Shown in pieces: positions 46,600 through 54,623 of a stretch of 64,000 nt of DNA. The stretch's first letter is position 1. Every line of letters begins with the position of its first letter. The DNA lies in assembly GCF_000156235.1 (NCBI RefSeq), contig NZ_DS996806.1, positions 620,001 to 684,000 of the forward strand, written 5' to 3'. The notes under the pieces were generated by a model. The model was not told where the DNA came from. It made no database searches and saw nothing but the letters and a program-made list of their open reading frames with translations. Origin of the DNA: Pseudovibrio sp000156235 (GTDB lineage Bacteria; Pseudomonadota; Alphaproteobacteria; Rhizobiales; Stappiaceae). The translations under genes and the position numbers were made by a program.

Positions 46600-48618
46600 A
46601 TGGGCATGTTTTCAAAGATTCTGATCGCAAACCGTGGGGAAATCGCTTGCCGTGTTATCAAAACGGCGAGATCGATGGGGATCAAAACGGTTGCTGTTTA
46701 CTCTGATGCGGACCGGGATGCGCTTCATGTGGAGATGGCTGATGAGGCTGTTCACATTGGTGAGCCGGCTGCAGCCAAATCATACCTCGTAATCGACAAA
46801 ATTATTGATGCATGCAAACAGACCGGTGCTGAAGCTGTTCATCCGGGCTATGGCTTCCTTTCCGAGCGCGCAGAGTTTTGCGAGCGCTTGAAGCAGGAAG
46901 GTATTGTCTTTATCGGGCCGAACCCAAAAGCAATTGAGGTGATGGGAGACAAGATCACCTCCAAGCGCTTTGCTGCTGATGCCAATGTTTCTACCGTGCC
47001 AGGCTACATGGGCCTGATTGAAACCCCGGAAGATGCCAAGCGCATTGCTTCTGAAATCGGATATCCGGTGATGATCAAGGCCTCCGCCGGTGGTGGTGGT
47101 AAAGGTATGCGTATTGCCTGGAACGATGAAGAAGCCATGGATGGCTTTGATCGCGCCAAATCAGAAGCTGTCAGCTCCTTTGGTGATGATCGTATCTTCA
47201 TTGAAAAGTTTATCGAGAACCCGCGCCACATTGAAATTCAGGTGATGGGCGACAAGCACGGCAATGCGATCTATCTGGGCGAGCGTGAATGTTCTATTCA
47301 GCGCCGTAACCAGAAGGTCATCGAAGAAGCGCCATCTCCATTGCTGGATGAGGAAACTCGCCGCAAGATGGGTGAACAGGCCGTTGCTCTGGCCAAGGCT
47401 GTTGACTACGACAGTGCCGGTACTGTTGAGTTTGTGGCAGGGCAGGACAAGAGCTTCTACTTCCTTGAAATGAACACTCGTCTGCAGGTGGAGCATCCGG
47501 TGACAGAACTGATCACCGGCGTAGATCTTGTTGAGCAGATGATCCGCGTTGCTGCTGGAGAAGAGCTCTCCATCAAACAGGATGAGGTGAAGCTGAACGG
47601 TTGGTCAGTTGAAAGCCGCATCTATGCGGAAGATCCTTACCGCAACTTTCTGCCGTCTATTGGTCGTCTGACACGTTATCGCCCACCTGTTGAAGGTGAG
47701 CATGACGGTTATGTGGTTCGCAATGACACTGGTGTTGTTGAAGGCTCCGAGATCTCCATGTTCTACGATCCTATGATCGCGAAACTGGTGACTTATGCGG
47801 CGACCCGCGCAGAAGCCATTGAGAGTATGAGCACTGCGCTTGATGAGTTCCAGGTGGACGGCATTCAGCACAACGTGCCGTTCCTTGCATCCTTGATGAA
47901 GCACCCACGCTGGCGTTCTGGTCAACTGGCTACGAGCTTTATTGCTGATGAATATCCGGATGGCTTTGAGCCAGCGACACCGGATGCGGAGGCCCGCAGT
48001 GTGTTGGCGTCTGTAGCGCTTTCCATGCATCTGATTGAGCGTGAGCGTCTGGACCATCTGCCGGGCCGTCTACGTCCGCATCATGGCGGTGTGCGCCGTG
48101 AGTGGGGTGTGCTGATCAATGGTGAGAAACTGGATGCTGAGCTGATTGAAGGCATGGCTGTTACGCCGCTTGATATCGATGTTTGTGTCGAAGGTAGTCC
48201 ACGTGCCCGTGTTGCCTCCTCTTGGGTTCCTGGTGACATGCTCTGGAAAGGGCAGGTTGGTGAGCGCAATGTGAGTGTTCAGGTTCGCCCGGTTGAAAAC
48301 GGCTACCAGTTGGACTGGCAGGGCTATTCTGTTGTCGCCAAGGTGATGACACCTCGCAATGCTGAACTAGCTTCCCTGATGCCTGAGAAGGTTGCTCCGG
48401 ACACATCCAACCTGTTGCTTTGTCCAATGCCGGGTCTTGTTGTTTCGCTTCATGTGGAAGAGGGGCAGGAAGTGAAAGCTGGCGAGCAGCTGGCGATTGT
48501 TGAAGCCATGAAAATGGAAAATGTGCTTCGGGCAGAACGTGATTGTGTGGTAAGCGCTATCAAGGCTGCTCCGGGCGACAGTCTGGCGGTTGATGCCGTT
48601 ATCATGGAATTTGAATAA
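46600..48618 (+). CDS. pccA: Propionyl-CoA carboxylase alpha subunit
   Basis: Biotin carboxylase/biotin carrier subunit, 672 residues. The biotin carboxylase domain starts FSKILIANRGEIACRVIKTA, has the ATP-grasp loop ASAGGGGKGMRIAW and the catalytic EMNTRLQVEHPVTE. The middle region matches the PCC-type BT domain that docks the beta subunit, and the C-terminal carrier domain has EAMKMEN with the biotinylated Lys638. Two in-frame starts (46600 and 46606) are equally possible. Works with pccB to feed propionate, odd-chain fatty acids and branched amino acids into methylmalonyl-CoA. Confidence 0.96.
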   Translation: MGMFSKILIANRGEIACRVIKTARSMGIKTVAVYSDADRDALHVEMADEAVHIGEPAAAKSYLVIDKIIDACKQTGAEAVHPGYGFLSERAEFCERLKQEGIVFIGPNPKAIEVMGDKITSKRFAADANVSTVPGYMGLIETPEDAKRIASEIGYPVMIKASAGGGGKGMRIAWNDEEAMDGFDRAKSEAVSSFGDDRIFIEKFIENPRHIEIQVMGDKHGNAIYLGERECSIQRRNQKVIEEAPSPLLDEETRRKMGEQAVALAKAVDYDSAGTVEFVAGQDKSFYFLEMNTRLQVEHPVTELITGVDLVEQMIRVAAGEELSIKQDEVKLNGWSVESRIYAEDPYRNFLPSIGRLTRYRPPVEGEHDGYVVRNDTGVVEGSEISMFYDPMIAKLVTYAATRAEAIESMSTALDEFQVDGIQHNVPFLASLMKHPRWRSGQLATSFIADEYPDGFEPATPDAEARSVLASVALSMHLIERERLDHLPGRLRPHHGGVRREWGVLINGEKLDAELIEGMAVTPLDIDVCVEGSPRARVASSWVPGDMLWKGQVGERNVSVQVRPVENGYQLDWQGYSVVAKVMTPRNAELASLMPEKVAPDTSNLLLCPMPGLVVSLHVEEGQEVKAGEQLAIVEAMKMENVLRAERDCVVSAIKAAPGDSLAVDAVIMEFE

Positions 48619-48641
48619 GGAGTTGGCGCAAAGCCAATTCC
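48619..48641 (+). other. Hairpin after pccA
   Basis: GGAGTTGGC pairs with GCCAATTCC (one G.U) around GCAAA, immediately after the pccA stop. Without a T-run it is a spacer structure before the coupled HAD gene. Confidence 0.5.
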
Positions 48642-48659
48642 TGTACTGAGGATTTGGCT

Positions 48660-49316
48660 TTGCGCACTCTGCTTTTTGATTTGGATGGAACGCTGACAGA
48701 CCCTTTTGTCGGCATTGTAACGAGCGTTCAGTATGCGCTTGAAAAGCTTGGCCGCGATGTTCCTCCAGCTGAAGACCTCGCCTTTATTATCGGTCCTCCT
48801 CTTACAGAAACGTTCCGCCAGCTTCTGAATACAGAAGATGAAGAGCTGATCCTTGAGTGCATTCGCTTGTATCGGGAGCGTTTTACGACTGTCGGTCTTT
48901 ACGAAAACGAGCGCTATGAGGGGATTATTGAACTCCTTCAGACTGCCAAAGACCGTGGAGATCGCCTGTTCGTTTGCACTTCCAAGCCTTGGGTTTACGC
49001 TGAAAAGATCATTGCTCATTTTGAGATGGATGGCCTGTTTGAGAAGACCTATGGCTGCGAGCTGGATATGACGCGCGGCAACAAAGTGGATTTGCTTGCT
49101 TACTTGCTGGAGCAGGAAAGTCTGGATGCATCTCATTGCATTATGATTGGTGATCGCAAGCATGATGTTATTGCTGCGAAGGAAAATGGTGTGCAGTCTA
49201 TCGGTGTGCTCTGGGGCTATGGTTCTGAAGAAGAGATGGCCGATTGCGGTGCTGATACCGTTGTCCGCTCTCGTAAAGAGTTGGCCGCTCACCTTGCCGA
49301 CACCCTTGTTGCCTGA
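48660..49316 (+). CDS. HAD-family phosphatase (phosphoglycolate phosphatase-like)
   Basis: A 218-residue hydrolase with FDLDGTLTDPF (nucleophile motif), FVCTSKPWVYAEKI (motif II), a motif-III lysine near MTRGNKVD and MIGDRKHDVIAAKENG (motif IV). The start is probably TTG at 48660 because GAGG lies 8 bases upstream; another TTG at 48654 is too close to it. It is distinct from the HAD gene at 38.2 kb, with a longer DREK-type C-terminus missing. Substrate unknown. Follows pccA by 41 bases, likely the same transcript. Confidence 0.85.
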   Translation: MRTLLFDLDGTLTDPFVGIVTSVQYALEKLGRDVPPAEDLAFIIGPPLTETFRQLLNTEDEELILECIRLYRERFTTVGLYENERYEGIIELLQTAKDRGDRLFVCTSKPWVYAEKIIAHFEMDGLFEKTYGCELDMTRGNKVDLLAYLLEQESLDASHCIMIGDRKHDVIAAKENGVQSIGVLWGYGSEEEMADCGADTVVRSRKELAAHLADTLVA

Positions 49317-49340
49317 TCTCTTTTGTAATGAGTTGAACTG

Positions 49341-49763
49341 ATGCCGATTTATTTTGCTTATGGCCGTCTGATGAATCCGAAGATTATGGCCAGTCGCTGC
49401 CCGCAGGCCAAGCCGCTGGGGCCAGCTTCCATGGATGGTTATCGCTTTATCATCACCACTGAGGGTGTTCCTTCCATGGTGAAAGCTCCGGGCAAGCGCG
49501 TGCATGGTGTCCTTTGGGATTGCCGTATCGGTGATGTGACCGTTGTTGATGGAGCTGAGGCGCTTTTCCGCAAGGGGCTCGACAAGGTCTTTCTTCCCGT
49601 GCGCAGTGGTAGGCAGAACAAGTCAGCGATCATCTACCTGAGCCGGACTGCCAGCACTGGGAAGCCGCATGCCAAAGCGTGGGAAGGTGTGATGGAAGCC
49701 GCTGAGCACTGGGAATTTCCAGAAACGTATAGAGAAGAGCTGCGTCAGTGGGATCTGCGCTAG
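49341..49763 (+). CDS. Gamma-glutamylcyclotransferase-like protein
   Basis: A 140-residue protein of the GGCT/AIG2-like fold. The N-terminal FAYGRLMNPKIMASRCPQA corresponds to the YGSN-type substrate loop, and HGVLWDCRIGD with the following VVDGAEALFRKG matches the core with the acidic catalytic position. The middle segment and short C-terminus (YREELRQWDLR) are typical of small bacterial members. The reaction in the cell is not established. It starts 24 bases after the HAD gene. Confidence 0.7.
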   Translation: MPIYFAYGRLMNPKIMASRCPQAKPLGPASMDGYRFIITTEGVPSMVKAPGKRVHGVLWDCRIGDVTVVDGAEALFRKGLDKVFLPVRSGRQNKSAIIYLSRTASTGKPHAKAWEGVMEAAEHWEFPETYREELRQWDLR

Positions 49764-49875
49764 AGTTTTGCAAACTGTAGAAGTGCATTTGTGGGCTGAC
49801 AGACCGTTCACAAATGTGTTTTCAGTTAGACTGAAAGACAACTCGCAATTTCCTGAGAATCTGTTAGAAAACAAG

Positions 49876-49893
49876 TCTCCCAAAGTTGGGAGA
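49876..49893. promoter_or_regulatory. Perfect dyad just upstream of the FMN riboswitch
   Basis: TCTCCCAA / TTGGGAGA, 8 bp each side with a 2-base centre. It sits in the region where the ribN promoter should lie, 3 bases before the aptamer. It may be an operator or the 3' hairpin of the upstream gene. Confidence 0.4.
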
Positions 49894-49896
49894 TAA

Positions 49897-50036
49897 TTCT
49901 CAGGGCGGGGTGAAATTCCCTACCGGTGGTGATTGTCTTTAGGGGCATAAGTCCGCGAGCGCCTTCTTTATTTAGAGAAGGGTCAGCAGATCCGGTGAGA
50001 TTCCGGGACCGACGGTTATAGTCCGGATGAAAGAGA
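49897..50036 (+). promoter_or_regulatory. FMN riboswitch (RFN element)
   Basis: All conserved blocks of the RFN aptamer are present in order: CTCAGGGCGGGGTGAAATTC, CCTACCGGTGGTGA, AGTCCGCGAGCG, a variable hairpin (CCTTCTTTATTTAGAGAAGG), GTCAGCAGATCCGGTGAGAT, TCCGGGACCGACGGTTATAG and GTCCGGATGAAAGAGAA. It senses FMN and lies about 140 bases ahead of ribN, so it should switch off riboflavin uptake when flavin is plentiful. Confidence 0.97.
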
Positions 50037-50081
50037 ATGTAGGTGAGGGGTGTTCTGATGAACGCTGTTTGCTTGCGCGTC

Positions 50082-50123
50082 CTGATTCAATGAAACTTGG
50101 CGGTTTGCCGTCCTTTGGATCAG
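50082..50123 (+). promoter_or_regulatory. Hairpin between riboswitch and ribN (possible expression platform)
   Basis: CTGATTCAA pairs with TTGGATCAG (one G.U), with an inner GGC/GCC. It is not followed by a T-run, so transcription termination is doubtful; control could act on translation. Confidence 0.45.
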
Positions 50124-50175
50124 AAAGATTTCTTATGTTTAATCTGTTTTTGAATAGTGATTACGAGGTGCGTGT

Positions 50176-51075
50176 ATGAGTTCATCACGCAGTTCAACAC
50201 GTGCGTCTGCTGCTGTTGTGGGCGCAAGCTGGATGGTGTTTGCTGGTGCAGCGTTTGCTGTGACCAACTCTGCCATGCAGTATCTGACCATGGTGCAGGG
50301 GCTGAGCTCCACCAGTGCAACCTTCTGGCAATACCTGATTTCGCTTGTTGCGATGGTGCCGGTGATCTGGCGCATTGGTGTTGATGGTTTGCATACCGAG
50401 CAGCTGGCTCTGCATATCTTCCGTGTTTTTCTGGCAGCGCTGGGCGTGCAGTTCTGGGTTGCTGGGTTGGCAAATGGTGTGCCGATCTGGCAGGGCATCG
50501 CGCTTTTGATGACATCCCCGTTCTTTGTGACGATTGGTGCCGCTGTTTTCTTGCGTGAAAAAGCAAGTGGGCAGCGGTGGGTTGCGACAGCGGTTGGCTT
50601 TGTGGGCGGTATGATTATTCTCAGCCCGTGGGATGAAGCATTCCAGCTGGTTGCGTTCCTGCCGATTATCGCTGCGCTGCTCTGGGGTTCTTCCATCCTC
50701 TGCATGAAAAAGCTAGAGGAAAGCGAGAGCCCTCAGTCGGTTACGCTTTATCTGCTTCTATTGCTGACGCCGGTCAATCTGGTTCTGGCGCTGCTGGCTC
50801 CAGGTGGTCTTTCGATACCTGACGGCATGAATATGTGGTGGCTGATCATTCTGGCAGGGCTGCTGGGTGCGATTGCACAGGGCTCGCTGGCAATGGCCTA
50901 TGAGAAGGTGGATGCGGCTTACTTGCAGCCGTTTGATCACTTGAAGCTGCCGCTCAATGTTCTTTGTGGTTTCATTGTCTTCAGCTGGGTGCCTCCGGGC
51001 AACTTGTGGCTGGGCGCTGCGCTGATCATTGGCGCATCGCTTTACATTGTGCATGTGGAGCGCGAGCGAAACTAA
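50176..51075 (+). CDS. ribN: Riboflavin transporter RibN (EamA/DMT family)
   Basis: A 299-residue inner-membrane protein with ten hydrophobic segments in two EamA repeats (about 15-145 and 155-295), without a cleaved signal peptide. The FMN riboswitch directly in front and the absence of any other gene in the unit point to flavin uptake; RibN transporters of Rhizobiales have this fold and this riboswitch. Start ATG at 50176 with GAGGT upstream. A DMT exporter of another substrate would be the alternative, but the riboswitch makes that unlikely. Confidence 0.9.
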   Translation: MSSSRSSTRASAAVVGASWMVFAGAAFAVTNSAMQYLTMVQGLSSTSATFWQYLISLVAMVPVIWRIGVDGLHTEQLALHIFRVFLAALGVQFWVAGLANGVPIWQGIALLMTSPFFVTIGAAVFLREKASGQRWVATAVGFVGGMIILSPWDEAFQLVAFLPIIAALLWGSSILCMKKLEESESPQSVTLYLLLLLTPVNLVLALLAPGGLSIPDGMNMWWLIILAGLLGAIAQGSLAMAYEKVDAAYLQPFDHLKLPLNVLCGFIVFSWVPPGNLWLGAALIIGASLYIVHVERERN

Positions 51076-51077
51076 TA

Positions 51078-51110
51078 AGAAAGCCCGGCCAAGTTGCCGG
51101 GCTTTTCTTT
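51078..51110. terminator. Terminator between ribN and the secreted EF-hand gene
   Basis: AAGCCCGGC pairs with GCCGGGCTT around CAAGTT, followed by TTCTTTT on +. The A-rich left side lets it also serve the converging minus-strand gene. Confidence 0.88.
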
Positions 51111-51120
51111 TGTTTATGAA

Positions 51121-52386
51121 CTAGTTGAACCAGACAGCGAAGGCGCCGAAGTTTCTGCTTAAAGGTCGGCTTAAGGTGCGCATAAAGTCTCCATCCCAGA
51201 CTTCGCCTTGCTCGATGTAGTTCACGGCGTTTGGTCCGGTGATAAAGAGAACTAGATCGAAGCTCTCTGCTGTGTCAAAGAACGACTTCATATTGATCCC
51301 GCCGTCAAACACCATGTGAGGGATCAACACTTCCCCATTCAGCACTTTTTCTGAGGCTTTCACTGCTTTCAGCCAACTGTCGATGGTTTGCTGTGTGACA
51401 GGGAGAGCCTGAAACGGGCTGGTCTGGTTAGGGTTGGGGAGCCATTCGTGGTCGTCGTCGGTTTCCTTCTGAATGAGCTCCCAGGTTTCATAGTTCAGCT
51501 GCATAACCTGCAGAAGGTTCTGACGGGTCGCTTTGAGGCGAGCGGGGTTCTCTATTGTCCAGTTGATGGAATGCAGGAAAGTGATTGGGGTTGCGAGTGC
51601 GCCTAGATCACGTGGACCACCTGCTTTTCCTTTTTCCTGCAGCTGTTTGCCATAGATGGTGGCATCCGGGCCAAAGACGCTATGGAACGTCATGTCGTAG
51701 GTGCTCTCATAATCGAATGCGAGCAGGAAATTGCCTACTGACATGAGGAGGTTAGAGTAGCCTTGTAGCCACTTTGCGTCTGCCAGATCAAAGGTGATAG
51801 GAAACGTTGTTGTATCATCCTCAAGTGTGAATGGGCTGCCTCTGGAAAGGCTTGAGAGGATTTCTGCGAGGTTTTCGTAGGGTTCAATGGTGCCGCTGTT
51901 GTCAGCATCCAGATTGATCTTCAGAAGGTCAACTTGCAGTTTGACTGGTTGATCAGAGATGCCTGCCAGAGTGTCGTTGGCTTCTTTCAGCTGAGCGACG
52001 AACCGTTCCAGCATCTCCCGCGTTTTTTGATAGGTAACCGGCTCCGGGGTTGGATTGGGAGCGACTGGAATGCGGAAAATCGGGAGGAATGCGCGCAGGC
52101 TTCTGTTGGGTGAGATGTTTCCTGCGCCGTATTTGAAAAATTCCTGCTGCAGACCTTGGAGGGCGTTCAGGAACTGTAGGGCGCCTAAAGCGAGTTTGGC
52201 CTGATTGTTCTCGGGGTTTTGTGCTGTGTTTTTGCTGAATGTAACAATGCCGGTCTGGTAGTCCGCTGTCTCGATGATCGCATTGAAATCGCTGGTATAA
52301 TCAGTCTGTGAGAGGGCTTGCGTCGGTAGAAGTGCTGTAGCTGCGGATAAAGAAAGTGCAGTCAGGCGGGATTTGAGAAAATTCAT
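51121..52386 (-). CDS. Secreted protein with one EF-hand loop, function unknown
   Basis: A 421-residue protein I do not recognise. A signal peptide covers about residues 1-25 (LSLSAATALLPTQALS). A canonical 12-residue EF-hand loop, DADNSGTIEPYE, occupies residues 160-171 with acidic or hydroxyl ligands at positions 1, 3, 5, 9 and 12, so calcium binding is likely. The rest is soluble and helical (ALGALQFLNALQGLQQEFF; YQKTREMLERFVAQLKEAND), with no membrane segment after the signal and no cysteines. It probably acts in the periplasm or outside the cell. It converges with ribN and shares its terminator. Confidence 0.8.
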   Translation of the reverse strand: MNFLKSRLTALSLSAATALLPTQALSQTDYTSDFNAIIETADYQTGIVTFSKNTAQNPENNQAKLALGALQFLNALQGLQQEFFKYGAGNISPNRSLRAFLPIFRIPVAPNPTPEPVTYQKTREMLERFVAQLKEANDTLAGISDQPVKLQVDLLKINLDADNSGTIEPYENLAEILSSLSRGSPFTLEDDTTTFPITFDLADAKWLQGYSNLLMSVGNFLLAFDYESTYDMTFHSVFGPDATIYGKQLQEKGKAGGPRDLGALATPITFLHSINWTIENPARLKATRQNLLQVMQLNYETWELIQKETDDDHEWLPNPNQTSPFQALPVTQQTIDSWLKAVKASEKVLNGEVLIPHMVFDGGINMKSFFDTAESFDLVLFITGPNAVNYIEQGEVWDGDFMRTLSRPLSRNFGAFAVWFN

Positions 52387-52546
52387 AAAGTCTCTCCTAA
52401 AGGTCTACCTATTAGATATGGGAATTGATGTTTTTTTTATGGCTTGCAATCTAAGGCTGTGGCGAGGCCGGGCAGTGTTGCCGGTTTCGTCGTCTGAAAC
52501 GAAAAGGCTTTGTTTATGAAGACTTTAAGCGCACCGGGAGATAGCA

Positions 52547-52816
52547 ATGAAGACCACACACTTTTCCATCACGGGATTGGTGCAGGGTGTTGGCTATCGG
52601 GCCTGGCTTTATAAAAAGGCCGGGATGCTGGGTGTTTCGGGCTGGTGCAAGAACAATGAAGACGGATCAGTGGAGGCAGTTGTTACCGGTGATCCGGAAA
52701 AGGTAGATGCCTTGCTGATGGCTGTTCAGCAAGGCCCTGTTGGTGCAGAAGTTGAAGCGGTCACGCTTTTGGGAGAAGCCCCTGAAGAGAAGGGCTCGTT
52801 CCGCATCGAGTACTAG
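52547..52816 (+). CDS. acyP: Acylphosphatase
   Basis: An 89-residue enzyme hydrolysing acyl phosphates. The phosphate-binding loop LVQGVGYRAW has the essential Arg18, and GWCKNNEDGSVEAVV has the catalytic Asn36. Preceded by GGGAGA. Its stop codon abuts the stop codon of the converging lipB with no bases between. Confidence 0.95.
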   Translation: MKTTHFSITGLVQGVGYRAWLYKKAGMLGVSGWCKNNEDGSVEAVVTGDPEKVDALLMAVQQGPVGAEVEAVTLLGEAPEEKGSFRIEY

Positions 52817-53554
52817 TTATTCACTCTCTGGCTTTTGTGCCAGACCGGATGGACCGATGGAATGCGTAGGGCCGAAGATCTCTTCGAACTGCTCGCGCAG
52901 AATGATATCCACCTCAGGCATCGTGAGCGGCAGGCCCAGATCAACGAAGCTGGTGACGCCATGCTTTTGCACGCCGCAGGGGACAATGCCGGTGAAGTGT
53001 TCCAGATCAGGGTCGACGTTCAGCGAGATGCCGTGGAATGTTACCCACTTGCGCAAGCGGATGCCGATGGCTGCGATTTTGTCTTCAACATCCTTGCCCT
53101 TTTCCGGACGCTGAACCCAGACGCCTACACGATCTTCCCGTCTTTCCCCGCGTACGTGGTGTTGCCACAGGGTGTCGATGAGCCACTGTTCAAGGGCTGC
53201 TACGAACGCACGCACGTCTTGCTGGCGGCGCTTCAAATCGAGCATAACATAAGCAACACGTTGTCCCGGACCGTGATATGTATACTGCCCTCCGCGGCCT
53301 GTTTCATAAACCGGGAAGCGATCTTTGGCGATCAGGTCAGCCGGATCGGCGCTGGTGCCCGCAGTGTAAAGAGGCGGATGCTCCAGAAGCCAGACGCGTT
53401 CGTTGGCTTCGCCAGCTGCGATGGCTGCAACGCGCTCTTCCATTTCCTTTTGTGCAACTTCATAGGGGATTAGCTCGTCATCGATCACCCATTCAACAGG
53501 TGGAGAACCTTCTAAGGGGAAGAAGTCTGTTTTAAGGGTTTGACGATCAGCCAT
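52817..53554 (-). CDS. lipB: Octanoyltransferase LipB
   Basis: Transfers the octanoyl group from acyl carrier protein to lipoyl domains, the first step of lipoate synthesis; 245 residues. The substrate loop RGGQYTYHGPGQRVAYVMLD, the lysine in KIAAIGIRLRKW and the catalytic cysteine in GIVPCGVQKHGVTS are intact. N-terminus MADRQTLKTDFFPLEG, typical of alphaproteobacterial members. No lipA nearby. Confidence 0.95.
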   Translation of the reverse strand: MADRQTLKTDFFPLEGSPPVEWVIDDELIPYEVAQKEMEERVAAIAAGEANERVWLLEHPPLYTAGTSADPADLIAKDRFPVYETGRGGQYTYHGPGQRVAYVMLDLKRRQQDVRAFVAALEQWLIDTLWQHHVRGERREDRVGVWVQRPEKGKDVEDKIAAIGIRLRKWVTFHGISLNVDPDLEHFTGIVPCGVQKHGVTSFVDLGLPLTMPEVDIILREQFEEIFGPTHSIGPSGLAQKPESE

Positions 53555-53697
53555 GTTGTTATCCCAAAATGATCTGCGGATTTCGGTTAGTTGGTTTGCC
53601 CTAATGAGATGTAAGCGTCTACACTAAAAATAACAGGGCACCAACTCACAGAGTAGGGACTGGTGCATTTTATTCCCTCTGATGGAGCAGGACAGAG

Positions 53698-53964
53698 ATG
53701 AACAGGTTCGATGATATCTCCGTCGATATTTCGGTGGTACTGGGTAAATCTGAAATGCCAGTGCACCAATTGTTGCGCATGGGACGTGGAGCGGTGATTG
53801 AGCTGGACACCCATGAAGCGGACGATGTGACGATTTTGGCAAACAATACACCAGTGGCCGAAGGGCAGGTGACTGTAGTTGGCGATAAAGTTGGCATTGT
53901 TATTACAAAGGTTCTGCAGCGTGCTGTGGAAATGCGGCCCGTAAACATGGAAGATCGCATCTGA
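53698..53964 (+). CDS. FliN-like SpoA-domain protein
   Basis: An 88-residue protein made of one SpoA (FliN/FliM/YscQ C-terminal) domain: DISVDISVVLGKSEMPVHQLLRMGRGAVIEL, then VTILANNTPVAEGQVTVVGDKVGIVIT. FliN forms the flagellar switch C-ring. No other flagellar gene is visible, so it is either the main FliN placed apart or an extra copy. ACAGAG precedes the ATG. It is shorter than E. coli FliN (137 residues) because the N-terminal extension is missing. Confidence 0.8.
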   Translation: MNRFDDISVDISVVLGKSEMPVHQLLRMGRGAVIELDTHEADDVTILANNTPVAEGQVTVVGDKVGIVITKVLQRAVEMRPVNMEDRI

Positions 53965-54051
53965 AATATCGCGTGCAGTGGATAAGTCCCCGTCCAAAAG
54001 AGGTTTTTTCGATTTTTTTCCTCTGCACTGTGAATTTTTGAAAAAGGGTAC

Positions 54052-54080
54052 TTGCGCAGGTTCGAGGGGTTGGCTATATC
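54052..54080 (+). promoter_or_regulatory. Candidate promoter of tRNA-Leu
   Basis: TTGCGC and TATATC are separated by 17 bases. The -10 end lies about 65 bases before the mature tRNA, a normal leader for removal by RNase P. Confidence 0.6.
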
Positions 54081-54144
54081 ACCGCTCACCGGCCGACGGG
54101 GCGAGGCAAACAAGCCAGACACTCCAACGGCAAGCCAAGGTTTT

Positions 54145-54231
54145 GCGGCCGTGGCGGAATTGGTAGACGCGCAGCGTTGAGGTCGCTGTGGGGTAACTCC
54201 CGTGGAAGTTCGAGTCTTCTCGGCCGCACCA
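54145..54231 (+). tRNA. tRNA-Leu(GAG)
   Basis: A class II tRNA of 87 bases with encoded CCA. The acceptor stem is GCGGCCG/CGGCCGC; the D arm has TGGCGGAATTGGTAGAC; the anticodon loop TTGAGGT gives GAG (reads CUU/CUC); a long variable arm and GTTCGAGTC T-loop follow. The gene stands alone between a promoter-like sequence and a terminator. Confidence 0.97.
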
Positions 54232-54235
54232 AAAG

Positions 54236-54266
54236 CCCCGAGCTCTTTTAAGAGCCGGGGTTTTTT
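54236..54266 (+). terminator. Intrinsic terminator after tRNA-Leu
   Basis: CCCCG pairs with CGGGG and GCTCT with AGAGC (one bulged A), followed by T6. Confidence 0.88.
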
Positions 54267-54623
54267 GCTATCTAAATCTCTGTTTTTTCTCAGTATATAA
54301 AAATGCAGGATCGCTTTATCAGGCGAGGGGCTACGTGTTTTGCGTTGGTTTGCGTTTTTGTGCGTCTATTTGCGTTTTTTATGGTTTGGGTGCGTTCTTA
54401 TGTTTCCTCTGGATTTCCTGAAGGGCGCATGGGCCTACCCCAAAAAGAACGCAGTTTGATGTAAATCGTGAATTCTTCGCAAAAGGATTGCACGGTCAGA
54501 GAAGGTCGCTATAAACACAAACCTGTGCACAGGGACCTTGGTACCAGAGGCATTTCAATTTTCAGCAATACTGAAGGACGATGCTCACGTTAAGCATTTG
54601 ACTGAACAACCAGTGGAGGTCTC
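54267..54623. other. Gap between tRNA-Leu and mgtE
   Basis: No gene is seen. It contains the TGCGT decamer array (54341-54400), an inverted TGCGTT copy at 54448-54453 (AACGCA), and should hold the mgtE promoter in its last 150 bases, which I could not place. Confidence 0.55.
54341..54400. repeat. Six-unit 10-bp tandem array, consensus TGCGTTNNTT
   Basis: TGCGT begins exactly at 54341, 54351, 54361, 54371 and 54391; the unit at 54381 is degenerate (ATGGTTTGGG). The preceding block CTACGTGTTT may be a decayed seventh unit. A 10-base period puts every copy on nearly the same face of the helix, which would suit side-by-side protein binding. Confidence 0.75.

Noticed and set aside
54267..54623. 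Mg2+ riboswitch ahead of mgtE
   Set aside because: The leader lacks the long paired arrangement of the known M-box; the visible feature is the decamer array.
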